Below are positions 9,854 to 19,777 of a stretch of DNA of 64,000 nt, piece by piece. The DNA is taken from positions 620,001-684,000 of the forward strand of contig NZ_JAEUAO010000002.1 of NCBI RefSeq assembly GCF_019511375.1, written 5' to 3'. Origin of the DNA: Rhizobium herbae. GTDB lineage: Bacteria > Pseudomonadota > Alphaproteobacteria > Rhizobiales > Rhizobiaceae. Position numbers and translations under genes: made by a program. Each line of letters opens with the position of its first letter. The first letter of the stretch is position 1. A model generated the notes under the pieces. The model ran no database searches. It had not been told where the DNA came from and was given only the letters and a program-made list of their open reading frames with translations.

Positions 9854-10201
9854 ATGTATCAGTTTTCATACGCCGAGATCATGGAGGACGGCGTCGCCGA
9901 CTCCAAGGATCGCGAAAGGCAGGTGCTCGACCGCTCTATTGCGCTGCTTGCAGCGGCAAAACAGCAGAAAGGGTATTCGAGGGAGGCCATCGAGGCGATT
10001 TACTACACGCGGCGGGTCTGGATCCGGTTCATCGAGGATCTTCGTGCGTCGGACAATCAACTGAACGACGAATTGCGCGCCAACCTTATTTCCATAGCCA
10101 TCTGGATTCTGGGCGAAACGGAAAAGATTCGCAAACGCGAATCTTCCAACTTCCAAGGCATCATAGACATCACAACCATCATCAGGGATGGACTCAAATG
10201 A
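9854..10201 (+). CDS. flaF: Flagellar biosynthesis regulator FlaF
   Basis: FlaF is an alphaproteobacterial protein required for flagellin secretion and synthesis, acting with FlbT. The 115-residue, largely helical product begins [13 protein letters not shown] and contains [14 protein letters not shown], matching the FlaF family in size and sequence. The stop overlaps the flbT start as ATGA, giving tight stoichiometric coupling of the two partner regulators. Confidence 0.93.
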   Translation: MYQFSYAEIMEDGVADSKDRERQVLDRSIALLAAAKQQKGYSREAIEAIYYTRRVWIRFIEDLRASDNQLNDELRANLISIAIWILGETEKIRKRESSNFQGIIDITTIIRDGLK

Positions 10202-10647
10202 AAAGCACACTGCGTATCTCACTGAAGTCGGGCGAACGGATCTTTGTCAATGGGGCGGTGTTGCGTGTCGACCGTAAGGTCGCTGTCGAATTTCTCAATG
10301 ACGTGACATTCCTGCTCGAAAACCACGTTCTGCAGCCGGAAGATGCCACCACACCGCTGAAGCAGCTTTATTTCATCGCCCAGATGATCCTCATCAATCC
10401 CGAAGGTGCCGAACAATCGACCAACATGTTCCGCAAGTCGGTCGTCATGCTGCTGAATTGCTTCAAAAACGAAGACGTGGTGTCCGAGCTCAAGCGTATC
10501 GACGGCATGGTTACGCAGGGTCGCGCCTTCGACGCTCTGAAGGCGATCCGCGGCCTCTACGCCATCGAGGACCGGATTCTCAACAGCCACGAAATCGCCC
10601 CTGCGACGATCGAGCAGATTCGCAAGGAGATCGCACCATGGCGGTAA
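10198..10647 (+). CDS. flbT: Flagellin mRNA regulator FlbT
   Basis: FlbT post-transcriptionally controls flagellin mRNA in Caulobacter and relatives. The 149-residue product matches the family: an N-terminal beta-rich [19 protein letters not shown], then [13 protein letters not shown] in the middle. It overlaps flaF by 4 nt and flgD by 10 nt. The flagellins it would regulate are not in the window and probably lie to the left. Confidence 0.94.
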   Translation: MKSTLRISLKSGERIFVNGAVLRVDRKVAVEFLNDVTFLLENHVLQPEDATTPLKQLYFIAQMILINPEGAEQSTNMFRKSVVMLLNCFKNEDVVSELKRIDGMVTQGRAFDALKAIRGLYAIEDRILNSHEIAPATIEQIRKEIAPWR

Positions 10648-11048
10648 GCGGGGTAACGTCGACCACAACCACCACTTCGTCCACAACGACGAATTCGACA
10701 GCGGACGCGGCTTCGGCCAGCCTGAACTACGACAGCTTCCTGAAGCTGCTCGTCGCGCAGATGAAGAACCAGGATCCGACGGAGCCGATGGATTCGTCCG
10801 AGCAGATCGCACAGCTCGCCACATTCTCGCAGGTCGAGCAGACGATCAAGACCAATACCAACCTGGAAAGCCTGCTGCAGCGCACCTCGCTCAGCGAAGC
10901 CAACGCGGTCATCGGCAAGACGGTGACGAGCGCAGACGGCAAGACGACTGGCGTCGTCAAGGAAGTGAAGCTATATTCGGATGGAATCATCGCCGTGCTC
11001 GATACCGGTAAGGAGCTTACCGTCGGGCCGGGTGTTACCGTTAAGTGA
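10638..11048 (+). CDS. flgD: Flagellar hook assembly (capping) protein FlgD
   Basis: FlgD caps the growing hook and is discarded when the hook is complete. The ATG at 10638 gives 136 residues. A Thr/Ser-rich N-terminus (about 1-30) is followed by the FlgD signature [20 protein letters not shown] and ATFSQVEQ. A small beta-rich C-terminus then covers VIGKTVTS to VGPGVTV. It lacks the large FlgD Ig/tudor C-terminal domains of enterobacteria, so it is short but typical of rhizobia. The start lies inside the end of flbT (10-nt overlap). Confidence 0.92.
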   Translation: MAVSGVTSTTTTTSSTTTNSTADAASASLNYDSFLKLLVAQMKNQDPTEPMDSSEQIAQLATFSQVEQTIKTNTNLESLLQRTSLSEANAVIGKTVTSADGKTTGVVKEVKLYSDGIIAVLDTGKELTVGPGVTVK

Positions 11049-11054
11049 TAGCTG

Positions 11055-11321
11055 ATGAATGAGGCGGACGCCCTCGATATAGTACAGGCGGCGATCTGGA
11101 CGGTCGTCGTCGCTTCCGGGCCCGCCGTTCTCGCCGCCATGGTGGTCGGCGTCGTCATCGCTTTCATTCAAGCGCTGACCCAGGTGCAGGAAATGACCTT
11201 GACCTTCGTGCCGAAAATCCTTGCCGTTCTGGTGACGGTTGCGCTTTCGGCTTCCTTTGTCGGTTCGCAGATTTCCCTCTTTACCGATATAGTGTTCTCA
11301 CGCATCCAAAGCGGCTTCTGA
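11055..11321 (+). CDS. fliQ: Flagellar export apparatus protein FliQ
   Basis: FliQ is a small integral membrane subunit of the flagellar type III export gate (FliPQR). The 88-residue product has two membrane spans (about 17-38 and 50-75) around the conserved ALTQVQEMTLTFVPKI segment. It starts 6 nt after flgD. It is separated from flhA by 220 nt that contain an inverted repeat. Confidence 0.94.
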   Translation: MNEADALDIVQAAIWTVVVASGPAVLAAMVVGVVIAFIQALTQVQEMTLTFVPKILAVLVTVALSASFVGSQISLFTDIVFSRIQSGF

Positions 11322-11402
11322 CGCGCTTGCGGCAAGACCGGCAACGAACCTGCAGCCCCGCGCCTCAAACGTGACGCGAAGGCTGCTCTTTGAAACTGAA
11401 AT

Positions 11403-11423
11403 CGATTCCGAATTACGGAATCG
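11403..11423. repeat. Perfect 8-bp inverted repeat in the fliQ-flhA gap
   Basis: CGATTCCG (11403-11410) and CGGAATCG (11416-11423) form a perfect palindrome around AATTA. There is no run of T downstream on either strand, so it does not look like an intrinsic terminator. It could be a protein-binding site in front of flhA or an mRNA hairpin. Function is not known. Confidence 0.45.
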
Positions 11424-11541
11424 TGCAGTTGCGCACTTTCATTTATCGATGACATCTTCGCGCAAGTTTGGCGCGTTACGCCTGTTTCCAGTATGGGCAG
11501 CTATGAATGCTGCCTGCCTCTCATGAAGAGACGGAATTCCG

Positions 11542-13629
11542 ATGGCGACACCTCCCGCTCTAGTCATCCCGAAGGTCGCACCGAAGGGCCGTGATATCGG
11601 CTTTGCGCTCGGCATCGTGATGATCCTGTCGATCCTCTTTCTGCCGATTCCTCCCTTTCTGATTGACATCGGTCTGGCGTTCTCCATCGCATTTTCGGTC
11701 CTGATCCTGATGGTGGCGCTGTGGATTCAGCGACCGCTGGATTTCTCGTCCTTTCCGGTCATTCTGCTGATCTCCACCATGACCCGCCTGTCGCTCAACA
11801 TCGCGACGACGCGCGTCATCCTTTCGCATGGGCATGAAGGCCACGACGCAGCCGGTGGCGTCATTGCCGGTTTTGCGCAGCTTGTCATGGGCGGCGACTT
11901 CGTCATCGGTCTGATCGTCTTCCTGATCCTGATTACCGTGAACTTCATCGTCATCACCAAGGGCGCGACGCGTATTGCGGAAGTCGGCGCCCGCTTCACC
12001 CTGGACGCCATCCCCGGCAAGCAGATGTCGATCGACGCGGACCTGTCGGCAGGTTTGATCGACGAGAAGCAAGCCCAACACCGCCGGCGTGAACTGGAAG
12101 AGGAAAGCTCCTTCTTCGGTTCGATGGACGGTGCTTCGAAATTCGTGCGCGGTGACGCGATCGCCGGCTTGCTGATCACCGCCATCAATGTCTTCGGCGG
12201 TATCATCATCGGCTATGCCAGACATGGCATGTCGATTGGCGAAGCCGCCGATGTGTTCGTCAAGCTCTCGGTTGGCGATGGCCTGGTGTCGCAGATTCCG
12301 GCATTGATCGTGTCGCTGGCCGCAGGTCTGCTCGTCTCGCGCGGCGGCACGGCCGGATCGACGGACCAGGCGGTCGTCAACCAGTTGGGTGGCTATCCGC
12401 GCGCGCTCATGGTCGCGGCCGGCCTGATCCTGCTGCTCGCCATGATGCCGGGTCTTCCCTTCATCCCCTTCGCCGTCCTGGGCGGCGGAATGGCTTTCCT
12501 CGGCTGGATGATCCCGCGCCAGCTCGAAGCGGCCAGCAAGCTCAAGCGCGCGCAGGAGCAGCAGACGGCCCAGCAGAAGACGGATAGCGAGAAAGACTCG
12601 GTCAAGTCGGTTCTCAAGACCGCCGAAATCGAGCTTCTGCTCGGCAAGCAGGTCTCCACCCGTCTTCTCGGCGCCCATCAGGAACTGGCCTTCCGCGTCG
12701 GCAAGATGCGCCGCAAGTTCGCCGGGCAGTACGGGCTGATCGTGCCGGAAATCAAGGTGTCGGACGACATCAGCATTCCCGACAAGGCCTACCATGTGCG
12801 TATCCATGGCACGACGATCGCCTCAAACACGGTTCGCGTCGGCGAAGTCATCGTCGTGACAGGCGGCGGGCGCAAACCGAGCATTCCCGGGGACGATATC
12901 CGCGAACCCGCATTCGGCATGCCGGCGGTATCGATCCTCGAAACCTTCACCGAGGACCTCAAGCGCGAAGGCTTCCACCCGATCGACAACGTCTCGGTGG
13001 TGCTGACGCATCTCTCCGAAGTGATCCGTAACAACCTGCCGCAGCTTTTGTCCTACAAGGACGTGAAAATCCTGATCGAGCGGCTCGATCCGGAATACCG
13101 CAAGCTGGCGGATGAAATCTGCTCCTCGCATATGTCCTACTCCGGTCTGCAGGCAGTGCTGAAGCTGCTGCTTGCCGAGCGCGTCTCGATCCGCAACCTG
13201 CACCTGATCCTGGAAGCCGTCGCCGAACTCGCCCCGCATGTGCGCAAGACCGAGCAGATCGTCGAGCATGTGCGCGTGCGGATGTCGCAGCAGCTTTGCG
13301 GCGATCTCGCCGACAATGGCACGCTGCGCGTTCTGCGCCTCGGCAACAAATGGGACATGGTGTTCCACCAGGCGCTGAAGCGCGACGCCAAGGGCGAAAT
13401 CGTCGAGTTCGACATTGATCCGCGTCATCTGGAGGAGTTCAGCGAGCAGGCGACCAGGGTTATCCGTGAACATCTCGATCGAGGCATGCCGTTCGTACTG
13501 GTAAGTTCGCCCGAATCCCGTTCTTATGTGCGCATGATCATCGAGCGCCTGTTCGCCACATTGCCTGTCCTTAGCCACGTCGAACTTGCCAAGGGTCTCG
13601 AGATCAAGATCATTGGCTCGATCTCATGA
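11542..13629 (+). CDS. flhA: Flagellar export gate protein FlhA
   Basis: FlhA is the large export-gate subunit that docks substrate-chaperone complexes. The 695-residue product has N-terminal membrane helices (about 20-320) and the highly conserved FHIPEP-type cytoplasmic loop ([20 protein letters not shown], then [17 protein letters not shown]). A large cytoplasmic domain (about 350-690) follows. Length and order match the family. The stop overlaps the fliR start (ATGA). flhA starts after a 220-nt gap, suggesting its own promoter. Confidence 0.97.
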   Translation: MATPPALVIPKVAPKGRDIGFALGIVMILSILFLPIPPFLIDIGLAFSIAFSVLILMVALWIQRPLDFSSFPVILLISTMTRLSLNIATTRVILSHGHEGHDAAGGVIAGFAQLVMGGDFVIGLIVFLILITVNFIVITKGATRIAEVGARFTLDAIPGKQMSIDADLSAGLIDEKQAQHRRRELEEESSFFGSMDGASKFVRGDAIAGLLITAINVFGGIIIGYARHGMSIGEAADVFVKLSVGDGLVSQIPALIVSLAAGLLVSRGGTAGSTDQAVVNQLGGYPRALMVAAGLILLLAMMPGLPFIPFAVLGGGMAFLGWMIPRQLEAASKLKRAQEQQTAQQKTDSEKDSVKSVLKTAEIELLLGKQVSTRLLGAHQELAFRVGKMRRKFAGQYGLIVPEIKVSDDISIPDKAYHVRIHGTTIASNTVRVGEVIVVTGGGRKPSIPGDDIREPAFGMPAVSILETFTEDLKREGFHPIDNVSVVLTHLSEVIRNNLPQLLSYKDVKILIERLDPEYRKLADEICSSHMSYSGLQAVLKLLLAERVSIRNLHLILEAVAELAPHVRKTEQIVEHVRVRMSQQLCGDLADNGTLRVLRLGNKWDMVFHQALKRDAKGEIVEFDIDPRHLEEFSEQATRVIREHLDRGMPFVLVSSPESRSYVRMIIERLFATLPVLSHVELAKGLEIKIIGSIS

Positions 13630-14378
13630 TTTCCGATCCGGAAGGCACGGTGCTTGCGCTCTTTGCAGCATTCTGCCGTATCGGCGCCTGCATCATGGTC
13701 ATGCCGGGATTTTCGACCGCTCGCGTCCCCGTGCAGATACGTCTCTTCGTCGCGGTGGCGATCTCGATGGCGGTGCTGCCGATCATGTGGAACGATATTT
13801 ATCCGCAGATCTCCGGCAAGGGGCACACCTACATCTATATTATCGCCACCGAAACGGTGGTTGGCGGCGTCATCGGTCTGATCGCGCGCTACTATGTGCT
13901 GGGCCTGCAGTTCACCGGAACGGTCATCACCATGATGATCGGCTTCAACGCGCCACCGACCGCCGACGTGCTGGAAGACACCGCCGAGAACCAGCTCACC
14001 AACCTGATCAGCTTTGCTGGCCTCATGGTCCTGTTCATGCTGGATTTCCACCACGTGATCCTGTCGAGCATCGTCGATTCCTACAAGGTGATGCCGCTCG
14101 GCGTCGGCTTTGACCCGCAGGGCGTGCTGATCACGCTGACCAATGCCCTTGAAACGACGTTCTACATCATGCTGCGGCTGGCCAGTCCTTTCCTCATCTA
14201 CGGTCTCCTGTTCAACGTCGCCATCGGTATGGTCAACAAGCTGGCGCCGCAGATGCCGCTCTACTTCATCTCGCTTCCCTATCTGATCATGGGCGGGATG
14301 TTCCTTCTCTATCTCGGCATCGCCGCGATGCTGCGCCTGTTCGCCGACGGCTTCGCCCCGATCATGCAAGGAGGCTAG
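13626..14378 (+). CDS. fliR: Flagellar export apparatus protein FliR
   Basis: FliR is the third subunit of the FliPQR export pore. The 250-residue product is strongly hydrophobic with about six predicted spans. It has the family segment [20 protein letters not shown] and a [17 protein letters not shown] region near the C-terminus. It overlaps flhA by 4 nt. AAGGAGG just before its stop provides the ribosome-binding site for the next gene. Confidence 0.95.
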   Translation: MISDPEGTVLALFAAFCRIGACIMVMPGFSTARVPVQIRLFVAVAISMAVLPIMWNDIYPQISGKGHTYIYIIATETVVGGVIGLIARYYVLGLQFTGTVITMMIGFNAPPTADVLEDTAENQLTNLISFAGLMVLFMLDFHHVILSSIVDSYKVMPLGVGFDPQGVLITLTNALETTFYIMLRLASPFLIYGLLFNVAIGMVNKLAPQMPLYFISLPYLIMGGMFLLYLGIAAMLRLFADGFAPIMQGG

Positions 14379-14385
14379 CTGGACG

Positions 14386-14799
14386 ATGAAAAGCCGGTCG
14401 GAAAAATTGAAGCGTCTTGTTGCCGTACAGCGCCACCTCGAGCAAATGGCGGAAGGCGAGCTGGCCGAAACCGCCAGACAGCGGCGCGATCTTGCCGAAA
14501 CCATCGATGTCGTCGTTGACGCCATGGGATCGGCAAGTCCGCTGCATGCCATGTTTTCGGGGCACTATGCCTCGCAGCTGGGCCGCCTTGCACAGAAGGA
14601 CCAGATGCTTCTCGGTATCCAGCAGGTCCACGAAACCCGCGTGCTCAAGGAGCGGGCAAAGGGCGACAGACTGGAGGAGAACATGAAGGATGCGCGCGTG
14701 CTGGAGGACCGCACCGCCGACGACAATGCCATTTACGATCTCGTCGATCAGCATGTGATGGGCAAGTCACCAGCTTCCGGTAAGCTTGAACGGTCATAG
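14386..14799 (+). CDS. FliJ-like coiled-coil flagellar protein
   Basis: The 137-residue product is highly charged and almost entirely helical. The segment RLVAVQRHLEQMAEGELAET gives a long coiled coil, and QMLLGIQQVHETRVLKERAK a second. Size, coiled coil and place directly behind fliR fit a FliJ-type export chaperone, the central stalk of the FliI ATPase. The sequence alone does not prove this; relatives are usually listed as hypothetical. Its ribosome-binding site is the AAGGAGG at 14369-14375. Confidence 0.75.
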   Translation: MKSRSEKLKRLVAVQRHLEQMAEGELAETARQRRDLAETIDVVVDAMGSASPLHAMFSGHYASQLGRLAQKDQMLLGIQQVHETRVLKERAKGDRLEENMKDARVLEDRTADDNAIYDLVDQHVMGKSPASGKLERS

Positions 14800-14917
14800 T
14801 GCGGCTGCAGCATCGGCCGTTTCTGCGTTCGATCTGCTTGATTAAACTGCTGAATTTTTGGAGCTCTCGCCGGTGCTGACCGTACCGCCCGCGTGTTCCG
14901 TGACGAGAGGAAACCAC

Positions 14918-15484
14918 ATGGCCATTTCTCCTCCAAGCGATCTGGTGTTGGACGTCGTGCGGGCCGCCGATCCGGCCGAAGTGCAGGAGGCGCAGGCGCG
15001 GCTGAAAGCTAATCGAGCTGCCTTCCAGGCAACGAGCCTTGCTGAAAACGGGACCGGCTTTGCCAATACGGTTGCGGTCCTCAATCACGACAGCCCAACC
15101 AACAGCCTTGGCGATATCAGCAATCGCGCCGAGGCCAAGAAGATCCCGGAAAGCTACCGCAAGTTCGAGGCCATGGTTTTGCAGAACTTCGTGAAATCGA
15201 TGCTGCCCACCGAGAGCGAAGAGGTTTACGGCAAGGGCACTTCCGGCGACATGTGGAAAAGCATGATGGCTGAGCAGATCGGCAACGTCATGGCGCAGGG
15301 CGACGGCGTTGGGATCGCCGAAAGCATGATCACCGACCGGATCGTCGGATCGGACGGCCCGGATCGCGTGAATGCATCGCTCAACGGCAACGATAACAAT
15401 GTCGCGCTTAGCATGGTGCAGGAATACGAGCGCAAGGCGATCGCCAATTTCATGGACACTGGCAACGAGAACGAACAGGCCTGA
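14918..15484 (+). CDS. Flagellar rod-binding protein (FlgJ N-terminal domain)
   Basis: The ATG at 14918 (GAGAGG upstream) gives 188 residues. Residues about 85-145 contain the rod-binding signature YRKFEAMVLQNFVKSMLP followed by YGKGTSGDMWKSMMAEQIGN. This corresponds to the N-terminal half of FlgJ, the rod scaffold. The muramidase domain of enterobacterial FlgJ is absent. The separate lytic transglycosylase at 4480 could supply that activity, which is inference. Confidence 0.85.
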   Translation: MAISPPSDLVLDVVRAADPAEVQEAQARLKANRAAFQATSLAENGTGFANTVAVLNHDSPTNSLGDISNRAEAKKIPESYRKFEAMVLQNFVKSMLPTESEEVYGKGTSGDMWKSMMAEQIGNVMAQGDGVGIAESMITDRIVGSDGPDRVNASLNGNDNNVALSMVQEYERKAIANFMDTGNENEQA

Positions 15485-15581
15485 GGCAATCCCGCGGATT
15501 CTCCGAACTGACACATAACGCGCCGCGCATCTGACAAGCACAGGATCCGCATGATGCCGGCGCCAACGGGAGCGAAATAAG

Positions 15582-15944
15582 ATGGAAGTTGCAGCATCGG
15601 GTGACGTGCGTATCCAGAACGTTCTGGGCCGCCTCGAAATGATCCTCGACAACGAGAATAACCGGATCGGCGTCGATCCGAGCTTCGATCTGAAGGCATC
15701 CAATGCCCGCAAGAGTCGTTGCCTGTATGAGTTGACGATGTTGCATCGCAACACCGCGCCAAGCGAGATTTCGCCGGCCTTCGTTTCGCAGACACGGCAT
15801 ATCAAGTCGAAGCTTCTGGCGAATTCGCAGAAGGTGAACGCTCATATGGAAGCCTGCCGGTCGGTGGTGGAAATTCTCAAGGCCGCCGTACAGAATGCGG
15901 AGGCGGATGGCATCTACTCCGAACAGCAGTTCCGGTACTTGTAA
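15582..15944 (+). CDS. FlgN-like flagellar protein
   Basis: A 120-residue helical protein containing VQNVLGRLEMILDNEN-like leucine-rich spacing and a C-terminal amphipathic helix (SVVEILKAAVQNAEADG). Size and position after the rod protein suggest a FlgN-type chaperone for FlgK/FlgL, which are encoded in the same window. This is a context-based assignment. The TAA stop overlaps the next ATG (TAATG). Confidence 0.65.
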   Translation: MEVAASGDVRIQNVLGRLEMILDNENNRIGVDPSFDLKASNARKSRCLYELTMLHRNTAPSEISPAFVSQTRHIKSKLLANSQKVNAHMEACRSVVEILKAAVQNAEADGIYSEQQFRYL

Positions 15945-16513
15945 TGTTGAAGCTCGTTTTCACCGGTGTCTGGGTCTGCGCGGTCACGCTGGGTTCCGTC
16001 TATTTCTCGATCCAGCATGCCTCGGCGCCGGTGGAATCGGATGCGGAGGCAGATCGCCGCGCATTGCAGCAATATGTTCCAGGCGAAATTATTACGGTAC
16101 CGGTGATCACTGACGGGGCGGTGCAGGGCTATTTCCTGACGAAACTGTCCTTTGCCGTCGACAAGAACAAGATCAAGCACCTGGACGTGCCGCTCAAGGA
16201 GACGGTGACGAACGCGCTGTTTGACATTCTTGTCGGCAAGAAGTTGATCAACGTCGCCGACAACACCAGTTTCGACCTAGCCCAATTCAAGACGACGGTG
16301 AAAGACGGGTTGAACAAGGACATGCGCGACGAAGTGATCTTCGACGTGCTTGTCGAACAGCTGGAATATCTGTCGAAGGCGGATGTCGCCCGAATTGCCA
16401 AGGGTGCGAGCCAGCCGCAGCAGCAGCCTGTTGCGATCGTCGACAAGAACGGAGAAACCGCCCACGACGAGATCCCTGAGGCCGAAAGGCGCGCCGCAGC
16501 CGCCGCGAAGTAA
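15944..16513 (+). CDS. Single-span membrane protein at the end of the flagellar cluster
   Basis: The 189-residue product has one N-terminal membrane segment (LKLVFTGVWVCAVTLGSVYF). An exported domain contains GYFLTKLSFAVDKNK and a C-terminal Ala/Glu/Gln-rich tail. Topology and the YFLTKLSF strand pattern recall FliL-type or stator-associated proteins, but I cannot confirm that. The 1-nt overlap with the FlgN-like gene argues for a flagellar role. It ends 16 nt from the convergent glycosyltransferase. Confidence 0.75.
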   Translation: MLKLVFTGVWVCAVTLGSVYFSIQHASAPVESDAEADRRALQQYVPGEIITVPVITDGAVQGYFLTKLSFAVDKNKIKHLDVPLKETVTNALFDILVGKKLINVADNTSFDLAQFKTTVKDGLNKDMRDEVIFDVLVEQLEYLSKADVARIAKGASQPQQQPVAIVDKNGETAHDEIPEAERRAAAAAK

Positions 16514-16529
16514 GATCGTATGGCGTTTC

Positions 16530-17519
16530 TCAGTTCTTTTCCGGGTTGCGGTACTGCTCGTTGACGAGGCCGAGTTCCACCATCAACCGGCCCCAAGCCA
16601 CGTAAAAATGGTAAAGCCCCGCGGCGGGAAGCCGGGTTGATCGCCACAGGGAAAAGCCGCGAATGGGCGAGGCGGCAAGCAAGGCCAGCGATCTGGCAAT
16701 TGTCTTCATGCGGCCGGCAAGTCCCGGTGCCGCGCGATGCTCGAGCAGTGCCGAAATCGCGCCATTCCTCAGGCTTCGCGCCCTGATCCAGGACACTTCC
16801 GTCCGTCGCGCTGGGATCGTCTCGGCAACCCAGGCCTCGGCCGCCCAGGCGAATGTGAAACCGTTCTCCTTGCAGCGGCGGTAGAAGTCGCTGTCACCCC
16901 CACCGATGAAATTGAACACCGGATCGAGGAACGGCTGCGGCATGGCGTCGAGGACGGGCCGCGTTATCAGCACGTTTCCGGAGGAATAGAGGATGGGCAC
17001 CAAGCCGGTTGTCTCGTAGTGAGGCATGAAGACGGGGTGACGCTTCTGGTCATTGCGCCTCTGATCCTCGAAATCGGGCAGTTGCGGTCCACCCACCAGA
17101 TCCGCTCTCGTCTGTCTATGTACCGATATGAGACGGTCTAGCCAGTCGGGCGCGGCAATCTCGTCGTCGTCGATAACGGCGATGGATTTAAGATTGGGGT
17201 AGAGGGTAAGCGCCATCGACCAGCCGGCATTATAGGCGTGGCAATTGCCGCGCCGATGCGCGATCAACACAACCGCGTTGATCCGATGGCCGGCAAAAAA
17301 CGTTCTTGCCGCCTCGGCTCCTTCAAGACCGTCTGCGTCATTTTCCATCACCACGATCGCAAAGGGGCTCCCAGGCTCCTGTGAAATCACGGTTTTCAGG
17401 GTCTTGATCAGATGTTCGGGCCGCCGGAATGTCGGCAGGGTGACGACGAGTTCGACGCTCTCTGCCGCATCCACCGTCGTCTGGTAGAACACGGTCACAT
17501 CCGGGGCAGGCGGGGTCAT
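16530..17519 (-). CDS. Family 2 glycosyltransferase
   Basis: The 329-residue product has the GT2 fold: the N-terminal VELVVTLPTFRRPEHLIKTL nucleotide-binding start, ENDADGLEG, and the DxD-type metal site in IAVIDDDEIAAPDW. A later GGGDSDFYRRC motif is typical of the acceptor loop. No strong membrane span is seen, so it is probably a cytoplasmic-face enzyme. I chose the ATG at 17519. An upstream in-frame TTG (17552) and ATG (17546) exist but add a poorly conserved leader. It is divergent from the GT4-like gene. Confidence 0.88.
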   Translation of the reverse strand: MTPPAPDVTVFYQTTVDAAESVELVVTLPTFRRPEHLIKTLKTVISQEPGSPFAIVVMENDADGLEGAEAARTFFAGHRINAVVLIAHRRGNCHAYNAGWSMALTLYPNLKSIAVIDDDEIAAPDWLDRLISVHRQTRADLVGGPQLPDFEDQRRNDQKRHPVFMPHYETTGLVPILYSSGNVLITRPVLDAMPQPFLDPVFNFIGGGDSDFYRRCKENGFTFAWAAEAWVAETIPARRTEVSWIRARSLRNGAISALLEHRAAPGLAGRMKTIARSLALLAASPIRGFSLWRSTRLPAAGLYHFYVAWGRLMVELGLVNEQYRNPEKN

Positions 17520-17679
17520 GGTGGGAACCTGTTGAAGGCATCGCATTGGCAAACACTAAAGCAAATCTTCCTAAACAGATACTAAATTTCCAAATTCGCT
17601 TTTGAATTAATGATTTAAAGGGGATTTCACGCCGCGTTGCTACAGTCCGCGCAGTTGTTCTCAGGTCTCGCGTGGCAGC

Positions 17680-18957
17680 ATGCATCTCGTTTTGGTTTCC
17701 TCTCTGGTACCGGTGGAGCACCCTTCATCGGGATTCGACATTGCCAATCGTATCCTTCTGGACGGCCTTTGCGCGCTCGGCCACCGGGTAAGCGTCGTCG
17801 GCTATCTCCAGCCGGGGCAGGCTGCGGCTGCGCAGAGCGAGACATGTCTCTTGGGCGAGCTCGAAGTCGCCAACGCCAAGGTTGGCGTTGCAACGAAACT
17901 TCGCTGGCTGGCAACCGCCATTCTCAATCGAACGACCCTGTCTTCGGCAAAGATGCTGAAGAAAGGCCCCGAGCATATCGAGATGCTGCTGCAGGGCCTC
18001 CGGCCGTTCGACGCGATCATCCTCAATTCCGTACAATTGCCGGGCGCTTTCTCCGCCGTGTTCCAGAAGCATCCGACGATCTATGTCGCCCATAACGTCG
18101 AGGCCGATTCTGCGCTCGAGAATGCGGCGTCGGCGTCCGGATTGCTGGAGCGATTTCTGTTCAAACGTGAGGCCAGTCTCCTTGAACGGGTCGAGCGGCA
18201 ACTCACGCGGGGTGCTGCCGCGGTCTGGACGTTCGCCGAAGCCGATCGTTTCGGCTTCGGTTCCGCGGTCTCGGATCGCGCCGCCGTCCTGCCATTGGTA
18301 ACGCGTTGGGAACTGCCGGAAAACGGTGTCGCAAGACTGCCGGAATATGATCTGGCGTTGATCGGCACCTGGAGCTGGAAGCCGAACCGGATCGGGCTCG
18401 ATTGGTTCCTTTCCAAGGTTATGCCGCTTCTGCCAGCCGATATGTCGATCGGCATTGCCGGGCAGATGCCGGATGCGCCCGCAGTTTCCCATCCCGGCCT
18501 GCGTTTCTTCGGCAGGGTTCCGGATGCCCGCGCCTTCGTCGAGGCCGGCGCCGTCATCCCGCTGGTCAGCCGCGGCGGCACCGGCGTCCAGCTGAAAACC
18601 ATCGAGACCTTCGAACTCGGCATGCCGAGCGTGGCCACGCGCGCCTCCTTGCGCGGCATTGGCGAGATCCCGGCCAATTGTTCTGTCGCCGACGATCCGG
18701 CCGAATTCGCGCGGCTGCTGACCGACAAGGTGGCGCGGGTGCGGGCCGGTGATCGCCAGCGCATTGCGGGCGCGGCCTTCCATCGGGCGCAAAAAGCCAG
18801 GTTGCTCGGAACACTCGAGCGGGGTCTTGCCGGTTTGGCAAAACCCACTTCGACGCCTGCTCAGCGCTTCTCCGCAGAGACGCCATTCGCGATGGAAAAG
18901 AAAGCCCGCACTGCATCCCATGGCTTTGCCGTGCTCGAGGGAGGAAAATCACCATGA
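17680..18957 (+). CDS. GT4-like glycosyltransferase (GT-B fold)
   Basis: The 425-residue product has a Rossmann start (MHLVLVSSLVPVEHPSSGFD), a central IYVAHNVEADSALEN segment and an MIGTW-like LALIGTWSWKPNRIGLDWFL. The C-terminal GLRFFGRVPDA...SRGGTGVQLKTIETFELG motif fits donor-sugar binding in GT-B enzymes. The C-terminal 40 residues are basic and not conserved-looking. It overlaps the WecG-family gene by ATGA, so both probably act on the same glycan. Donor and acceptor cannot be told from sequence. Confidence 0.85.
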   Translation: MHLVLVSSLVPVEHPSSGFDIANRILLDGLCALGHRVSVVGYLQPGQAAAAQSETCLLGELEVANAKVGVATKLRWLATAILNRTTLSSAKMLKKGPEHIEMLLQGLRPFDAIILNSVQLPGAFSAVFQKHPTIYVAHNVEADSALENAASASGLLERFLFKREASLLERVERQLTRGAAAVWTFAEADRFGFGSAVSDRAAVLPLVTRWELPENGVARLPEYDLALIGTWSWKPNRIGLDWFLSKVMPLLPADMSIGIAGQMPDAPAVSHPGLRFFGRVPDARAFVEAGAVIPLVSRGGTGVQLKTIETFELGMPSVATRASLRGIGEIPANCSVADDPAEFARLLTDKVARVRAGDRQRIAGAAFHRAQKARLLGTLERGLAGLAKPTSTPAQRFSAETPFAMEKKARTASHGFAVLEGGKSP

Positions 18958-19769
18958 ATGTCTCCCCTAACCCATCAATCACTGCATCGCAGCGGATGAT
19001 TCTTGACATACCGGTCTGCGACTTCGGCTGGGCGGATGCATTCGCCTTTACCGACGAGATCGTGGCGCTGCCGATCGGGCAGACGGTCATTTCGTTCCTC
19101 AATGCCAACAATGCCAATCTGATGATGCGCGATCCGGAATATCGGGCCGCGCTCAAGCGCCATATCGTCCTGCCCGACGGGCACGGTGTCGACATCGCCT
19201 CGTGGCTGTTCCACGGGAAGATCTTCCCGGCCAATCTCAACGGTACCGATTTCGTGCCGGCACTGATGACCTATATGACGACGCCGAGGCGTGTCGCGAT
19301 GATCGGCGCGCGTGCGGAGATCTTGAAGCGGGCGGCCGAGAATTTCCAAAAGCATTCGCCGTGGCACGAGTTCATTCCGGTCTCCGACGGCTTTTTCGAG
19401 GTGGCCCAATCGGACGAGGTGATGGCGAGGGTTCGCGAACTCGAGCCGGACATCCTGCTGATCGCGATGGGTAGCCCGAAGCAGGAGAAATGGATCGACC
19501 GCCATGTTGGTCCCGGCCATGGGCGGCTGGTGATCAGCGTCGGTGCGCTCTTCGACTTCATGGCGGAGGAGGTGCCGCGTGCATCAGCGACCGTCCGGCG
19601 TTTGCGGCTGGAGTGGCTGCACCGGCTGGTTCACGAGCCGAAGCGCCTGTGGCGTCGCTATCTCCTGGGAAATCCGCTGTTCATGTACTACATTGTCCGC
19701 CACAAGCTGGCAGGGCGCGCGAAGGCATCGCCCGTCGGCGGCCAGCCCGCCGAATCTCGATCGTTCTGA
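18954..19769 (+). CDS. WecG/TagA/CpsF family glycosyltransferase (GT26)
   Basis: The 271-residue product carries the family hallmarks: SFLNANNANLMMRDPEY, LPDGHGVDIASWL with NLNGTDFVPAL, and the C-terminal GSPKQEKWIDRH. Members add ManNAc(A), GlcA or similar residues to a lipid-linked sugar. It overlaps the upstream GT4-like gene by 4 nt, and 8 nt separate it from the DUF6492 gene. No membrane span is apparent; such enzymes associate peripherally. Confidence 0.93.
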   Translation: MNVSPNPSITASQRMILDIPVCDFGWADAFAFTDEIVALPIGQTVISFLNANNANLMMRDPEYRAALKRHIVLPDGHGVDIASWLFHGKIFPANLNGTDFVPALMTYMTTPRRVAMIGARAEILKRAAENFQKHSPWHEFIPVSDGFFEVAQSDEVMARVRELEPDILLIAMGSPKQEKWIDRHVGPGHGRLVISVGALFDFMAEEVPRASATVRRLRLEWLHRLVHEPKRLWRRYLLGNPLFMYYIVRHKLAGRAKASPVGGQPAESRSF

Positions 19770-19777
19770 CGGATACC

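Noticed and set aside
1660-16513. Possible mobile element or horizontal insertion around the flagellar region
   Set aside because: No transposase, integrase, flanking repeats or composition break was seen; gene order is that of related genomes.
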